Below, piece by piece: positions 1 to 7,783 of a stretch of DNA of 15,975 bases (position 1 is the first letter of the stretch; each line of letters begins with the position of its first letter). Source of the stretch: Multifurca ochricompacta (lineage: Eukaryota > Basidiomycota > Agaricomycetes > Russulales > Russulaceae); NCBI GenBank assembly GCA_022496185.1, contig WTXG01000521.1, positions 1-15,975 on the forward strand, written 5' to 3'. Under the pieces are notes generated by a model. That model made no database searches and was not told where the DNA came from. It saw only the letters and a program-made list of their open reading frames with translations. The translations under genes were made by a program, and so were the position numbers.

Positions 1-1
1 A

Positions 2-503
2 AAACAACTACAAAACGCAGATGGATCCCCTAACGCCACTAATAAAATCACCCAATGTGTTGATCTACTAGTATCTACTGACGACAGACTCCAACGGCAT
101 CGCTTCTACATCGCATCCATCGGCACGGACGATATGATCCTAGGTACCCTTGGTTGCTGCAACGAATCCACAAATCGACTGGCAGAACGGACGACTAAAC
201 CAACAGATCCACTTCGCCCTCCTAGCGACAGGATCCGCCGTCTCAATATTGCACAAGAACTTGCCATCAAGGCGCAAGATAAAATAGACAGATCGTGGGA
301 CCAGGTCGTACCTCCTGAATATCATGAACATCACAAAGTCTTTAGTAACGAGGAGCACAGCGTTTCCCCAGCGCCGCGCCCCTGGGATCATCGAATCGAA
401 TTAAAACCCGATGCACCAGCCACTCTAGATTGCAAGATCTACCCTCTCGGACCAGGAGAGCAAATGCATTAAACAAATTTTTGGAGGAACATTTACAAAG
501 GGG
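2..503 (+). pseudogene. pol: pol, protease C-terminal part and RT linker (element 1, frameshifted)
   Basis: This stretch encodes the end of the retropepsin-like protease (IGTDDMILG segment near 118-145) and the linker into RT. The active-site DSG lies left of the window. Comparison with the same region of element 2 (9190-8700, opposite strand) shows one-base losses near 142 (a G run), 153 (TTT to TT), 225 (CCC to CC), 356, 463 and 500, plus a one-base gain near 368. The first three losses add up to one codon, so the frame is briefly restored and a 112-codon ORF (134-472) appears, but part of its protein is out-of-frame reading. It cannot make a functional protease-RT join as sequenced. Confidence 0.8.
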
Positions 504-1919
504 TATATTCAGGAATCGAAATCACCCTATGCGTCCCCCTTCTTTTTCATTAAGAAGAAAGACGGCAAGCTCCGACCCGTACAAGATTATCGAAAGCTAA
601 ATGACTGGACGATCCATAATACGTACCCTCTTCCGCTGATCCCAGAATTAATAGACCGCGTCCGCGGTAGTACCTTATTCACAAAGATGGACATACGCTG
701 GGGCTATAACAATATACGCATCGTCCCAGAAGATCGCTGGAAGGCGGCATTCAAAACGAATCGCGGTCTCTTTGAACCAAACGTGATGTTCTTTGGGTTA
801 ACTAACTCTCCAGCAACCTTTCAAACTATGATGAATGCTGAATTCCGAAAGGAACTGGACGAGTGCGACGCTAACAGAAGGGCTTGGTTCACCGTTTACA
901 TGGATGATATCCTCATCCATACTGATCACAATCTGGTCAATCATCACGCAAAAGTACATCGCATCTTGAATAAACTTAGTAATTTGGACCTCTATCTTAA
1001 ACCGGAGAAATGCTCATTTGAACAAACACGCATCGAATACTTAGGTCTCATTCTGGAGGCTGACCGCGTTCACATGGATCCTGTAAAAGTAGAAGGCGTC
1101 GCCACCTGGAAAACGCCCACAAATGTCAAAGAGATCCGATCCTTTCTGGGGTTCTGCCAGTTCTATCGACGATTCATTCAGGGATTCAGTAAAATTGCAG
1201 CCCCACTAAACGCTCTGACTAGTATAAAGAAAACTTGGCGCTGGACGACAGAAGAACAAAACGCTTTCGATACTCTAAAACGACGAGTCACATCTCAGCC
1301 AGTCTTAGCCCAACCCGACTTCGGTAAACCTTTCATCGTAGATACCGACGCATCAGGATACGCACTAGGCGCCACCCTCAGTCAAGAGGATTCTGAAGGA
1401 CGCCTTCACCCAATCGCTTATCTATCAAAAACACTGGATGCGACACAAAGGAACTGGGATATCTATGATCGCGAGTTGTTTGCAGTCATCGTCGCACTCC
1501 GCTCCTGGCGACAATATCTTATGGGTGCTAGACATAAAGTCCTAATTCGTACTGATCACAATAACCTTCAGTACTTTAAAGAACCACAAAAATTGAATCG
1601 TAGACAAGCTTGTTGGCTCCAGGAGCTTGCAGACTTTGATTTCTCGCTTGAGCACGTCCCAGGAAAATTACACACCATTGCCGATATGTTATCTCGTCGA
1701 CCCGATGCAGATCATGGCGAGGACGACAACCAAGAGGTTACAGTCCTCCCCGATGAATTATTTATCAAGACAGTAACTGACGACAAACTCCCGTTTCCCC
1801 GGACGCTCTCCGAACGCTGCGAAATTCTTCAGCGGTATCACGATCACTTACTAGCGGGACATCCAGGCGTTGACAAAACGACACGAAGGATCCAACAAGA
1901 GTACGAAGGGCCGATCTAA
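504..1919 (+). pseudogene. pol: pol, reverse transcriptase and RNase H (element 1, open segment)
   Basis: About 1.4 kb of uninterrupted reading frame, with the first ATG at 687. It encodes the RT palm and fingers (KKKDGKLRPVQDYRKLN upstream of 687, then MDIRWGYNNIRI), the catalytic YMDD at 897-908 and the thumb. The RNase H domain follows, with catalytic TDAS (Asp codon 1347-1349), YDRELFAV and TDHNNLQYF. The integrase N-terminal region begins before the frame is lost near 1912, where one G of CCGG is missing relative to element 2. All visible RT and RNase H catalytic residues are present, unlike element 2. It converts element RNA to cDNA in virus-like particles. As part of a broken polyprotein it is probably non-functional unless the indels are sequence errors. 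Confidence 0.9.
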
Positions 1920-3080
1920 AGCCGTTCGTACGCGAATACATACGTGGATGCGCCACATGTCAGGAGAATAAACCTCGACTGGTGGGGAAAACACCATCGT
2001 ATCCCTTGGACGTACCCGCCACCGCTGGTCCATTCCAGTACGTGGCTATGGACCTCATTACAGATCTCCCATCGTCAGGTCGATACGATGCTGTGTTAAC
2101 GATCGTCGACCAAGGATGTACGAAAGCAGCAAAATTTATACCATGTTCTAAAGATATCACTGGTGAAGGAATCGCAATATTATATATAGACATCTATTTC
2201 CATTCTTTGGAGTCCCAAGGCGCATTATTTCCGACGAGACCCCCGTTTCACCTCCCATTTTACCCGTGTGCTCGCTGATGTTCTGCAATTCAACAAAACC
2301 TATCGACAGCCTTTCACCCACAAACCGACGGAGCTAGCGAGCGCATGAACCTGTGGCTAGAGCAATACTTACGCCTTTGGCTGGGCGATGACCAATATCG
2401 GTGGCCCGATTATCTCCCTTTAGCTGAGTATGTCCATAATACCTGGTCACACGATCGAACAAAACTCTCCCCACATGAACTTCTCCATGGCGTCACTTTC
2501 GATTGGAATGCGCAAATACACGAGACGCACGTTCCCCAGGTCAACGAACGATTACAGAACTTACAAACTGCGCGCTCTCGCGCGGAGCGTGCGTTTCGAA
2601 CATCCGCTTCGGTTCCACCGCCCAACCCGACTTTGTCGTCGGCGCGCAGGTATGGCTCGAGGGAAAACATTTAAAAACATACTTCCCCTCGACCAAGCTC
2701 GCTCCTCGGCGTTATGGCCCGTTTACAATTACCGCGCAAATATCTCCTCTGCTTTTCGTTTGTCTTTGCCCATTCACATGCACATCCACAATGTATTCCA
2801 TGCTAATCTGTTATCTCCTTATCGTGAAACAACGGCTCATGGCCCCAACTATTTACGTCCCCCGCCAGACCTTATCAACGAGGAAGAACAATATGAAGTT
2901 GCCGCCATCTTAGCTCACCGGTTCTTTGGACGTCAGAAGAAGCTTCAATATCTAGTCAGCTGGGTTGGTTATCCGACCAGTGAAAACTCTTGGGTAGATA
3001 AGGACGACTGTCACGCCCCAGACCTTCTCACGAGGTACCATTCTTCGTTATCTAGGCGCCAGGGTCGTCGCCTCCCTTAA
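1912..3080 (+). pseudogene. pol: pol, integrase and chromodomain (element 1, frameshifted)
   Basis: Integrase inserts the cDNA and the chromodomain is expected to guide it to modified histones. Visible parts: the HHCC zinc-binding region (HHLLAGHPG before 1912, CATCQEN after), the first catalytic Asp in AMDLITDL (2051-2053), the second Asp in a TCC-GAC context (2233-2235), and the Glu in TDGASERMN near 2335. The C-terminal chromodomain (about 2890-3050) has YEVAAILAHR, YLVSWVGYP and ENSWV aromatic positions. One-base losses near 1912, 2182, 2236, 2287, 2629 and 2748 split the region into several frames. From 2749 to the TAA at 3078-3080 the frame is open. Element 2 has the same region in one unbroken frame. 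Confidence 0.88.
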
Positions 3081-3090
3081 GGGGGGGGTG
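3078..3090 (+). other. Internal polypurine tract (G8) after pol stop
   Basis: A run of eight G follows the pol TAA directly, then TGATTTTC. The same tract with exactly eight G is present in element 2 (5516-5523, as C8 on the + strand). It resembles the 3' polypurine tract (AGAGGGGTGATG) that precedes the LTR at 4409, sharing GGGGTGAT. It could be a central or former terminal plus-strand primer; that role is inferred. Confidence 0.5.
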
Positions 3091-3227
3091 ATTTTCGTTG
3101 GTTTTCGCGTTTTTCATCGAATTTTCGTGTTTCTTTTCTAGTCCCACAAGTTGTGTTCACTCTGGCTCGTATCAAGAACCTCACTCGTCTCTCTGCCCCA
3201 CGCCGATCTCTCAAACCTACCCCAAGA

Positions 3228-4370
3228 ATGACAACGTCCCGCCCAGCTTTGCCATCCCAGACCGACACCCCACCAGTTCCCATCATCGACATTGCTTTCC
3301 TGGATCGAACTATTGCGGCTGCCAATGATGCGGCCACTCTGGGTGCCCTTTTACGACCTTCTGACGCTCCCACTCTCCCTCCTTCACCAGAATCGACTTC
3401 CGCCAACTCCACACCACCTTCTCACTTTTCCTTCACCATGACTGACATCCCAGTAGAAAATATAACTCAGGCAATCACTCTGGCCTCGCAGGACCAAACA
3501 ATAGACCAGGAGATTCGTTCTAGGGTGCTGACTTTGCTGCAGGAAGTCAGAGCGCGACTGGAGGCTGATGATTCCCCGACCGTTGACCCTGCCACGACCT
3601 ATCGACCCACTTCTCTGGAGCCCGAATCTGGCCAACTCCCTGATGATGCCATAGTACAACAGACCCAACAGGAGCTCGAAGAAGAACAAGAACATGCTGC
3701 TCGGTATGACCCACCCCCTCTCCCCTTCATGCGCAATCACGAACATTCGCACCACTATTTCGATCACCGCATCTCAGACAACGCTGGTCGCATCAATGTT
3801 GCTCGTTGGTTGGCCTATGATTATCAACGTCCTGACCCACGCATAGCCTTCACCATGGGGGCTCATCAACCAATATACTACATTCCCCTCTACATCACTC
3901 CACACCCACGTTTTGACCGCGGCCCCAATCCTATCCTCACATCTATGCAACAGCGACTCTTTGAAGCTGATCAAAACTTCACCACCATTGTCAATGGTGC
4001 TCTGGATGACATGGACGACCCTGGGGCCTGGGCAGAGGTGTCTCGCTACCGTTATGGTGCTCGACGTTTGGATGAAGCCCATCGAAACCTTGCACACTGG
4101 AGGCGAATGGCTGAGAGGGCCAACCAAGATATCCACCTCGCTGTTCATGCTATGTCTCGTGGTGATGTTTATCATCGACTCTATCCCTATTTAACCTATG
4201 CATACTCCAACAACCCTCGCATGACGCCAGCAGTTGCCTCCCACTTTGCACCCCACCCAGAACTGCGTGCTGTCCTACAGGCTGGGGGTATAGGTAGCTC
4301 CCATCTGCCTCGTCGTCGTCGTCTTCGCATTGCCCCACCTCGTATCATAGACCTCACTGGTGATGACTGA
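3228..4370 (+). CDS. Extra 3' ORF of unknown function with C-terminal SUMO-interacting motif
   Basis: I do not recognise the family. The ATG at 3228 has A at -3 and is the first ATG in this frame. It gives a protein of 380 residues; the frame is open upstream to about 3150 but without ATG. The N-terminal 40 or so residues (PPVPIIDIAFLDRT, ATLGALLRP) are well conserved in element 2. A Pro/Ser/Thr-rich stretch follows, then a helical TQAI..LLQEVRARLEAD segment, a Gln/Glu-rich helix (QQELEEEQEH) and a Tyr/His/Arg-rich globular-looking half. No signal peptide or membrane helix is seen, so it is not an obvious envelope gene. The protein ends PRRRRLRIAPPR-IIDLTGDD: an Arg-rich patch plus a canonical SUMO-interacting motif. 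It lies 147 nt downstream of pol and ends 38 nt before the LTR. How it is expressed is unknown. Confidence 0.75.
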   Translation: MTTSRPALPSQTDTPPVPIIDIAFLDRTIAAANDAATLGALLRPSDAPTLPPSPESTSANSTPPSHFSFTMTDIPVENITQAITLASQDQTIDQEIRSRVLTLLQEVRARLEADDSPTVDPATTYRPTSLEPESGQLPDDAIVQQTQQELEEEQEHAARYDPPPLPFMRNHEHSHHYFDHRISDNAGRINVARWLAYDYQRPDPRIAFTMGAHQPIYYIPLYITPHPRFDRGPNPILTSMQQRLFEADQNFTTIVNGALDDMDDPGAWAEVSRYRYGARRLDEAHRNLAHWRRMAERANQDIHLAVHAMSRGDVYHRLYPYLTYAYSNNPRMTPAVASHFAPHPELRAVLQAGGIGSSHLPRRRRLRIAPPRIIDLTGDD

Positions 4371-4398
4371 GTGTGCTTGAGGCAAGCACCACTGTAAC

Positions 4399-4408
4399 AG
4401 AGGGGTGA
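4399..4408 (+). other. 3' polypurine tract of element 1
   Basis: The purine-rich AGAGGGGTGA abuts the TG of the 3' LTR at 4409. This is the expected position of the plus-strand primer for LTR retrotransposons. Confidence 0.7.
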
Positions 4409-4991
4409 TGTGACAGTTTGATTATCCTTTCCTTTCTTCTTGACTGTCTGGAACGACTGCATGGGCTGTATCAGCTGATCTATCTAACTAGGTTAACTGA
4501 CTGTATATCACAGAGGGCGCAACCCCTCTGTTGCTTGTTTGTGTCTTGGTCTAGCCCATCCTTTGTACTTACATGACGTAGTTTGACGTAGCCATGAGAT
4601 CACTATGACATAGTTATGATATCATTCTACTATATCTACATCACCTTATCTTACTGGCTAGACCTTTATCTCTGATAGCGACTGGACTGTATTTAACCTA
4701 TGTAGTTCTGAGACGAACAGACTCTAAGTCTGTTCTCCTGTGTCAATACAGGTGTTTCCTTTGACTCACTGAAAGATCCCCCTTGAACCCTCTTAAGTCG
4801 CGACTTAGAGGGACTTCGAACCCCAGTAGCTTGTGACAGGACCTAGTGTCGCTGTTCGACTCCATATCTCGCACGCGCCCCTCTATCTTGTGTGGGCTTA
4901 ACTCGACTTGACTGTAGTCTTGATCTTGACTTAGTTACCTTGAATCCGAACGACTCTCTGGTCTTGACACAGCACGCACCTGGCTGTGACA
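4409..4991 (+). repeat. 3' LTR of element 1 (583 bp)
   Basis: It begins TGTGACAGTTTG and ends CTGGCTGTGACA. Both ends match the inverted LTR at 11026-11612, with which it aligns at moderate divergence along its length. It contains a U3 palindrome (4511-4530), a TATA-like TATTTAAC (4690-4697), an inverted repeat around the predicted transcription start (4715-4735) and a stem in R/U5 (4788-4812). The right edge falls exactly where the reading frame of the element 2 3' ORF is broken. Confidence 0.9.
4690..4697 (+). promoter_or_regulatory. TATA-like box of gypsy LTR promoter (element 1)
   Basis: TATTTAAC lies 35 bp upstream of TAAGTCTGTTCT (4725-4736). The other LTR copy has TATTTAAA at 34 bp from the same sequence. 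The spacing fits a transcription start at or near TAAGTC, which would define the start of R. In this 3' LTR the promoter would fire rightward, antisense to element 2. Confidence 0.55.
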
Positions 4992-5371
4992 GTGGGATCA
5001 ATGGGTGGGGACGTGTCAGCCTCCAGTCTCGCGCGAACCTCCTGCAATAGAGCCAGCACTCGAGCACAAACCTCTTGGTCCACTGTCTGGTCTTGAGAGG
5101 CTAGTGCAATTGCCTGGGTCATATTCTCTGCTGGGATGTCAGACATGGTAAAGGAAAAGTGGGAAGGAGGGGTCGAGTTGGTAGAGGATGAAGCAGGAGT
5201 GGTAGGGAGTGTAGGAGCGTCGGCAGGTCGAAGTAGAGCACCAAGGGTGGCAGTGTCATTGGCAGCAGCCATAGTTCGATCTAAAAAGGCGATGTCGATA
5301 ATGGGGACAGGTGGGGTGTCAGTCTGGGTGGTGTTGGGTTGAGAAGTTGAAATGCGGCAGGAGGTCATCAT
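4992..5371 (-). pseudogene. Extra 3' ORF, truncated by element 1 insertion (element 2)
   Basis: This is the counterpart of the 3228-4370 ORF. The homologous ATG (in a double ATG) is at 5371, and the frame is also open upstream to 5506 without ATG. About 126 codons remain, up to DPT. The frame then runs into the LTR of element 1 and stops near 4931. PPVPIIDIAFLDRT, ATLGALLRP, STPPSHFSFTM and LLQEVRARLEAD are shared with the intact copy. Most differences are conservative replacements, and the frame has survived despite CpG decay, both consistent with real coding sequence. The C-terminal SUMO-interacting motif would be on the missing part. Confidence 0.75.
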
Positions 5372-5523
5372 TCTGGGGGTCAGCTTGAAGGATTTGCGTG
5401 GGGTGGAGAGTCTAGTGGTATTCTTAATACGGGCCAGAGCTGAAACGGTTTGTGGGATTGCAGTGGAGTGAAAATTTGATGAAAAACACGAAAACGCGAA
5501 AACCAACGAAAATCACCCCCCCC

Positions 5524-6912
5524 TTAAGGGAGGCAACGACCCTGGCGCCTAGATAACGAAGAATGGTACTGCGTGAGAAGGTCCGGGGTGTGACAGTCAT
5601 CCTTATCTACCCAAGAGTTTTCACTGGTCGGATAACCAACCCAGCTGACCAGATATTGAAGCTTCTTCTGATGTCCAAAGAACCAGTGAGCTAAGATGGC
5701 GGCAACTTCATATTGTTCTTCCTTGTTGATAAGGTCTGGTGGGGGACGTAAATAATTGGGGCCATGAGCTGTTGTTTCACGATAAGGAGATAACAGGTTA
5801 GCATGGAATACATTGTGGATGTGCATGTGAGTGGGCAAAGACAAACGAAAAGCAAGAGGAGATATTTGTGTGGCAATTGTAAAAGGGCCATAATGCCGAG
5901 GAGCGAGCTTGGTCGAGGGGAAGTATGTTTTTAAATGTTTTCCCTTGAGCCATACTTGCACACTGATGACGAAGTCGGGGTTGGGCAGTGGAACTGAAGC
6001 AGATGCTTGAAATGTGCATTCCATGCAAGAGCATGCAGTTTGTAAGTTCTGTAATCGTTCATTGACTTGGGGGATGTGCGTTTCGTGTATCTGAGCATTC
6101 CAATCAAAAGTGACACTGTGTAGAAGTTCGTGTGGGGAGAATTTTGTTTGATCGTGTGACCAGGTATTATGGACATACTCAGCTAAGGGGAGATAATCTG
6201 GCCACCTATATTGGTCATCGCCCAGCCAAAGATGTAAGTATTGCTCTAGCCAAAGGTTCATGTGCTCGCTAGATCCGTCAGTTTGCAGGTGAAAGGCCAT
6301 CGATAGGTTTTGTTGAATTTGCAGAACATCAGTGAGCATGCGGGCAAAATGGGAGGTGAAACAGGGGTCTTGGTTGGAAATAATGCATCTTGGGACTCCA
6401 AAGAATGGAAATAGATGTCTATAATATAATATTGCGATTCCTTCACCAGTGATATCTTTAGAACATGGTATAAATTTCACTGCTTTTGTACATCCTTGGT
6501 CGACGATCATTAACACAGCATCGTATCGACCTGATGACAGAAGATCTGTAATGAGGTCCATAGCCATGTACTGGAATGGACTGGTGGTGGCGGGTACGTC
6601 CAAGGGATACGATGGTGCTTTCCCCACCAGTTGAGGTTTATTCTCCTGACATTTGGCACATCCACATATGTATTCGCGTACGAATGGCTTTAGATCCGGC
6701 CCTTTGTACTCTTGTTGGATCCTTCGTATCATTTTGTCAACGCCTGGATGTCCCGCTAGTAAGTGATCGTGATACTGCTGAAGAATTTTGCGGCATTCAG
6801 AGAGCGTCCGGGGAAATGGGAGTTTGTCGTCAGTTACTGTCTTGATAAATAATTCATTGGGGAGGACTGTAACCTCTTGGTTGTCATCCTTGCCATGGTC
6901 CGCATTGGGTCA
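5524..6912 (-). pseudogene. pol: pol, integrase and chromodomain (element 2)
   Basis: One open frame follows an in-frame TGA at 6912-6910, where element 1 has CGA (Arg), and runs to the TAA at 5524. Its longest ATG-started part is 402 codons from 6732. It contains the HHCC zinc-binding region (YHDHLLAGH, CGCAKCQ), Asp of AMDLITDL (6558-6556), Glu of TDGSSEHMN (6267-6265), and a chromodomain (about 5715-5555; YEVAAILAHW, YLVSWVGYP, ENSWV). The second catalytic Asp is replaced: the position exactly 35 residues before the Glu is Asn (AAC at 6375-6373), where element 1 has GAC. The change is CpG to CpA. Integration by this copy should therefore fail even though the frame is intact. Confidence 0.88.
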
Positions 6913-7169
6913 GCAAGATAACATATCGGCAATGGTGTGTAATTTTCCTGGGACGTGCTCAAGTGAGAAATCAAAGTCTGCAAGCTCCTGGAGCCAACGA
7001 GCTTGTCTACGATTCAGTTTTTGTGGTTCCTTAAAGTATTGAAGGTTATTATGATCAGTACAAATTAGGACTTTATGTCTAGCACCCATGAGATATTGTC
7101 GCCATGAGCGGAGTGCGACAATGACTGCAAATAACTTGTGATCATAGATATCCCAGTTCCTTTGTGTCG
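6913..7169 (-). pseudogene. pol: pol, RNase H C-terminal half (element 2)
   Basis: The minus-strand frame resumes right of the solo LTR with TQRNWDIYD and continues through ALRSWRQYLMG, TDHNNLQYF and ADFDFSLEHVPGK, in the same frame as the integrase that follows. It is colinear with element 1 at about 1440-1700. It is cut from its N-terminal half by the 604-bp insertion and ends at the TGA at 6912. Confidence 0.8.
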
Positions 7170-7174
7170 CATCT

Positions 7175-7778
7175 TGTTACAACCTACCCAGCATACCCGA
7201 CAGACGGCAAGACGTGGGAGACATACAAGCAGTGACAGTAGCCGCGCGGGGTCCGCAAGGACATTGCCGGCTTAGTCATGATGTCCCACGCCAAAGTCCA
7301 GAAGACAGATATGGCATGAGGTACAGAAGCAGATCACGTGACAGTAAGGTTTGATGCCTCGTGTACAGAAGGACCCTGAACCTTAGTTGATGTGGGAAGA
7401 CAGTGGCACTGGTTCTGATGGAAGGTTCCATAGTCACACGTCCAGAACCACAAGCATCTAGATAAGCCTGATAAGAATGGATGACTAAGCTAGTACCAGC
7501 ATGTATATATACCCTAGCTAGTCTTGCTCAGATGTTCCCCATCTTGAGCTCCTGTGACAATCAGTAGCCTTGTGGACCTTTAAACTTCCTTCCCTGCGTC
7601 TCACCACCTGAACTTGTCCCTTTGGTACTCGTCCTCTGTGACTTGTACACTGAGCCTGTGACTCTGGTAGACCCTGCATTGGACTTATTGTCTTCCACAT
7701 CGACCCAAGATCGTCCCAACCTTGTCTCTGTGACCTAGCCACCCGCACTCGACCGCATACGCCCCTCTGAGCATAACA
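7175..7778 (+). mobile_element. Solo LTR of an unrelated element (604 bp)
   Basis: The segment runs from TGTTACAAC to GCATAACA, with 5-bp terminal inverted repeats TGTTA/TAACA, and is flanked by a perfect 5-bp duplication. It has no internal coding region. TATATATA at 7504-7511, roughly 60 percent of the way in, supports + orientation. It is not similar to the gypsy LTRs (TGTGACAG ends) or the copia LTR. It retains many CpGs (GCCGCGCGGGGTCCGC near 7240) inside CpG-depleted surroundings, which suggests a later arrival. A short ORF on its minus strand (7781-7518) is judged to be chance. A non-autonomous element of LTR type cannot be excluded. Confidence 0.85.
7504..7511 (+). promoter_or_regulatory. 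TATA box of solo LTR
   Basis: TATATATA in the context CATGTATATATACCC is the only strong TATA match in the solo LTR and sets its likely orientation. If active, it would drive transcription antisense to element 2. Confidence 0.45.
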
Positions 7779-7783
7779 CATCT

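Larger units (their letters stand above)
1..4991 (+). mobile_element. Ty3/gypsy chromovirus, element 1 (5' end outside window)
   Basis: This is an LTR retrotransposon of the chromodomain-bearing Ty3/gypsy type. Seen in order: C-terminal part of an aspartic protease, RT with YMDD, RNase H, integrase with HHCC and DDE regions, chromodomain, an extra 3' ORF, a purine-rich tract and a 583-bp 3' LTR. Gag and the 5' LTR would lie left of the window. The 3' LTR ends at 4991 and directly abuts the interrupted 3' ORF of the opposite-strand element, so element 1 is inferred to be inserted in element 2. The expected 5-bp target duplication would be GTGGG (4992-4996), but its partner is out of view. Confidence 0.9.
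7170..7783. repeat. 5-bp target-site duplications (CATCT) flanking solo LTR
   Basis: CATCT at 7170-7174 and again at 7779-7783 directly flanks the inserted 604-bp segment. Removing the insert and one copy restores colinearity with element 1 at about 1436-1445. This is the hallmark of integrase-mediated insertion. Confidence 0.9.

Noticed and set aside
3088..3141. 53-nt intron joining pol to the 3' ORF
   Set aside because: The pol stop precedes the would-be donor, so splicing would not fuse the frames, and the acceptor AG is absent in element 2.
3228..4370. 3' ORF as an envelope gene
   Set aside because: The position is envelope-like, but there is no signal peptide, no transmembrane helix and no cysteine-rich ectodomain.
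7518..7781. 87-codon ORF on the minus strand of the solo LTR
   Set aside because: It lies wholly inside a non-coding LTR and the flanking element, has no recognisable domain, and is likely chance.
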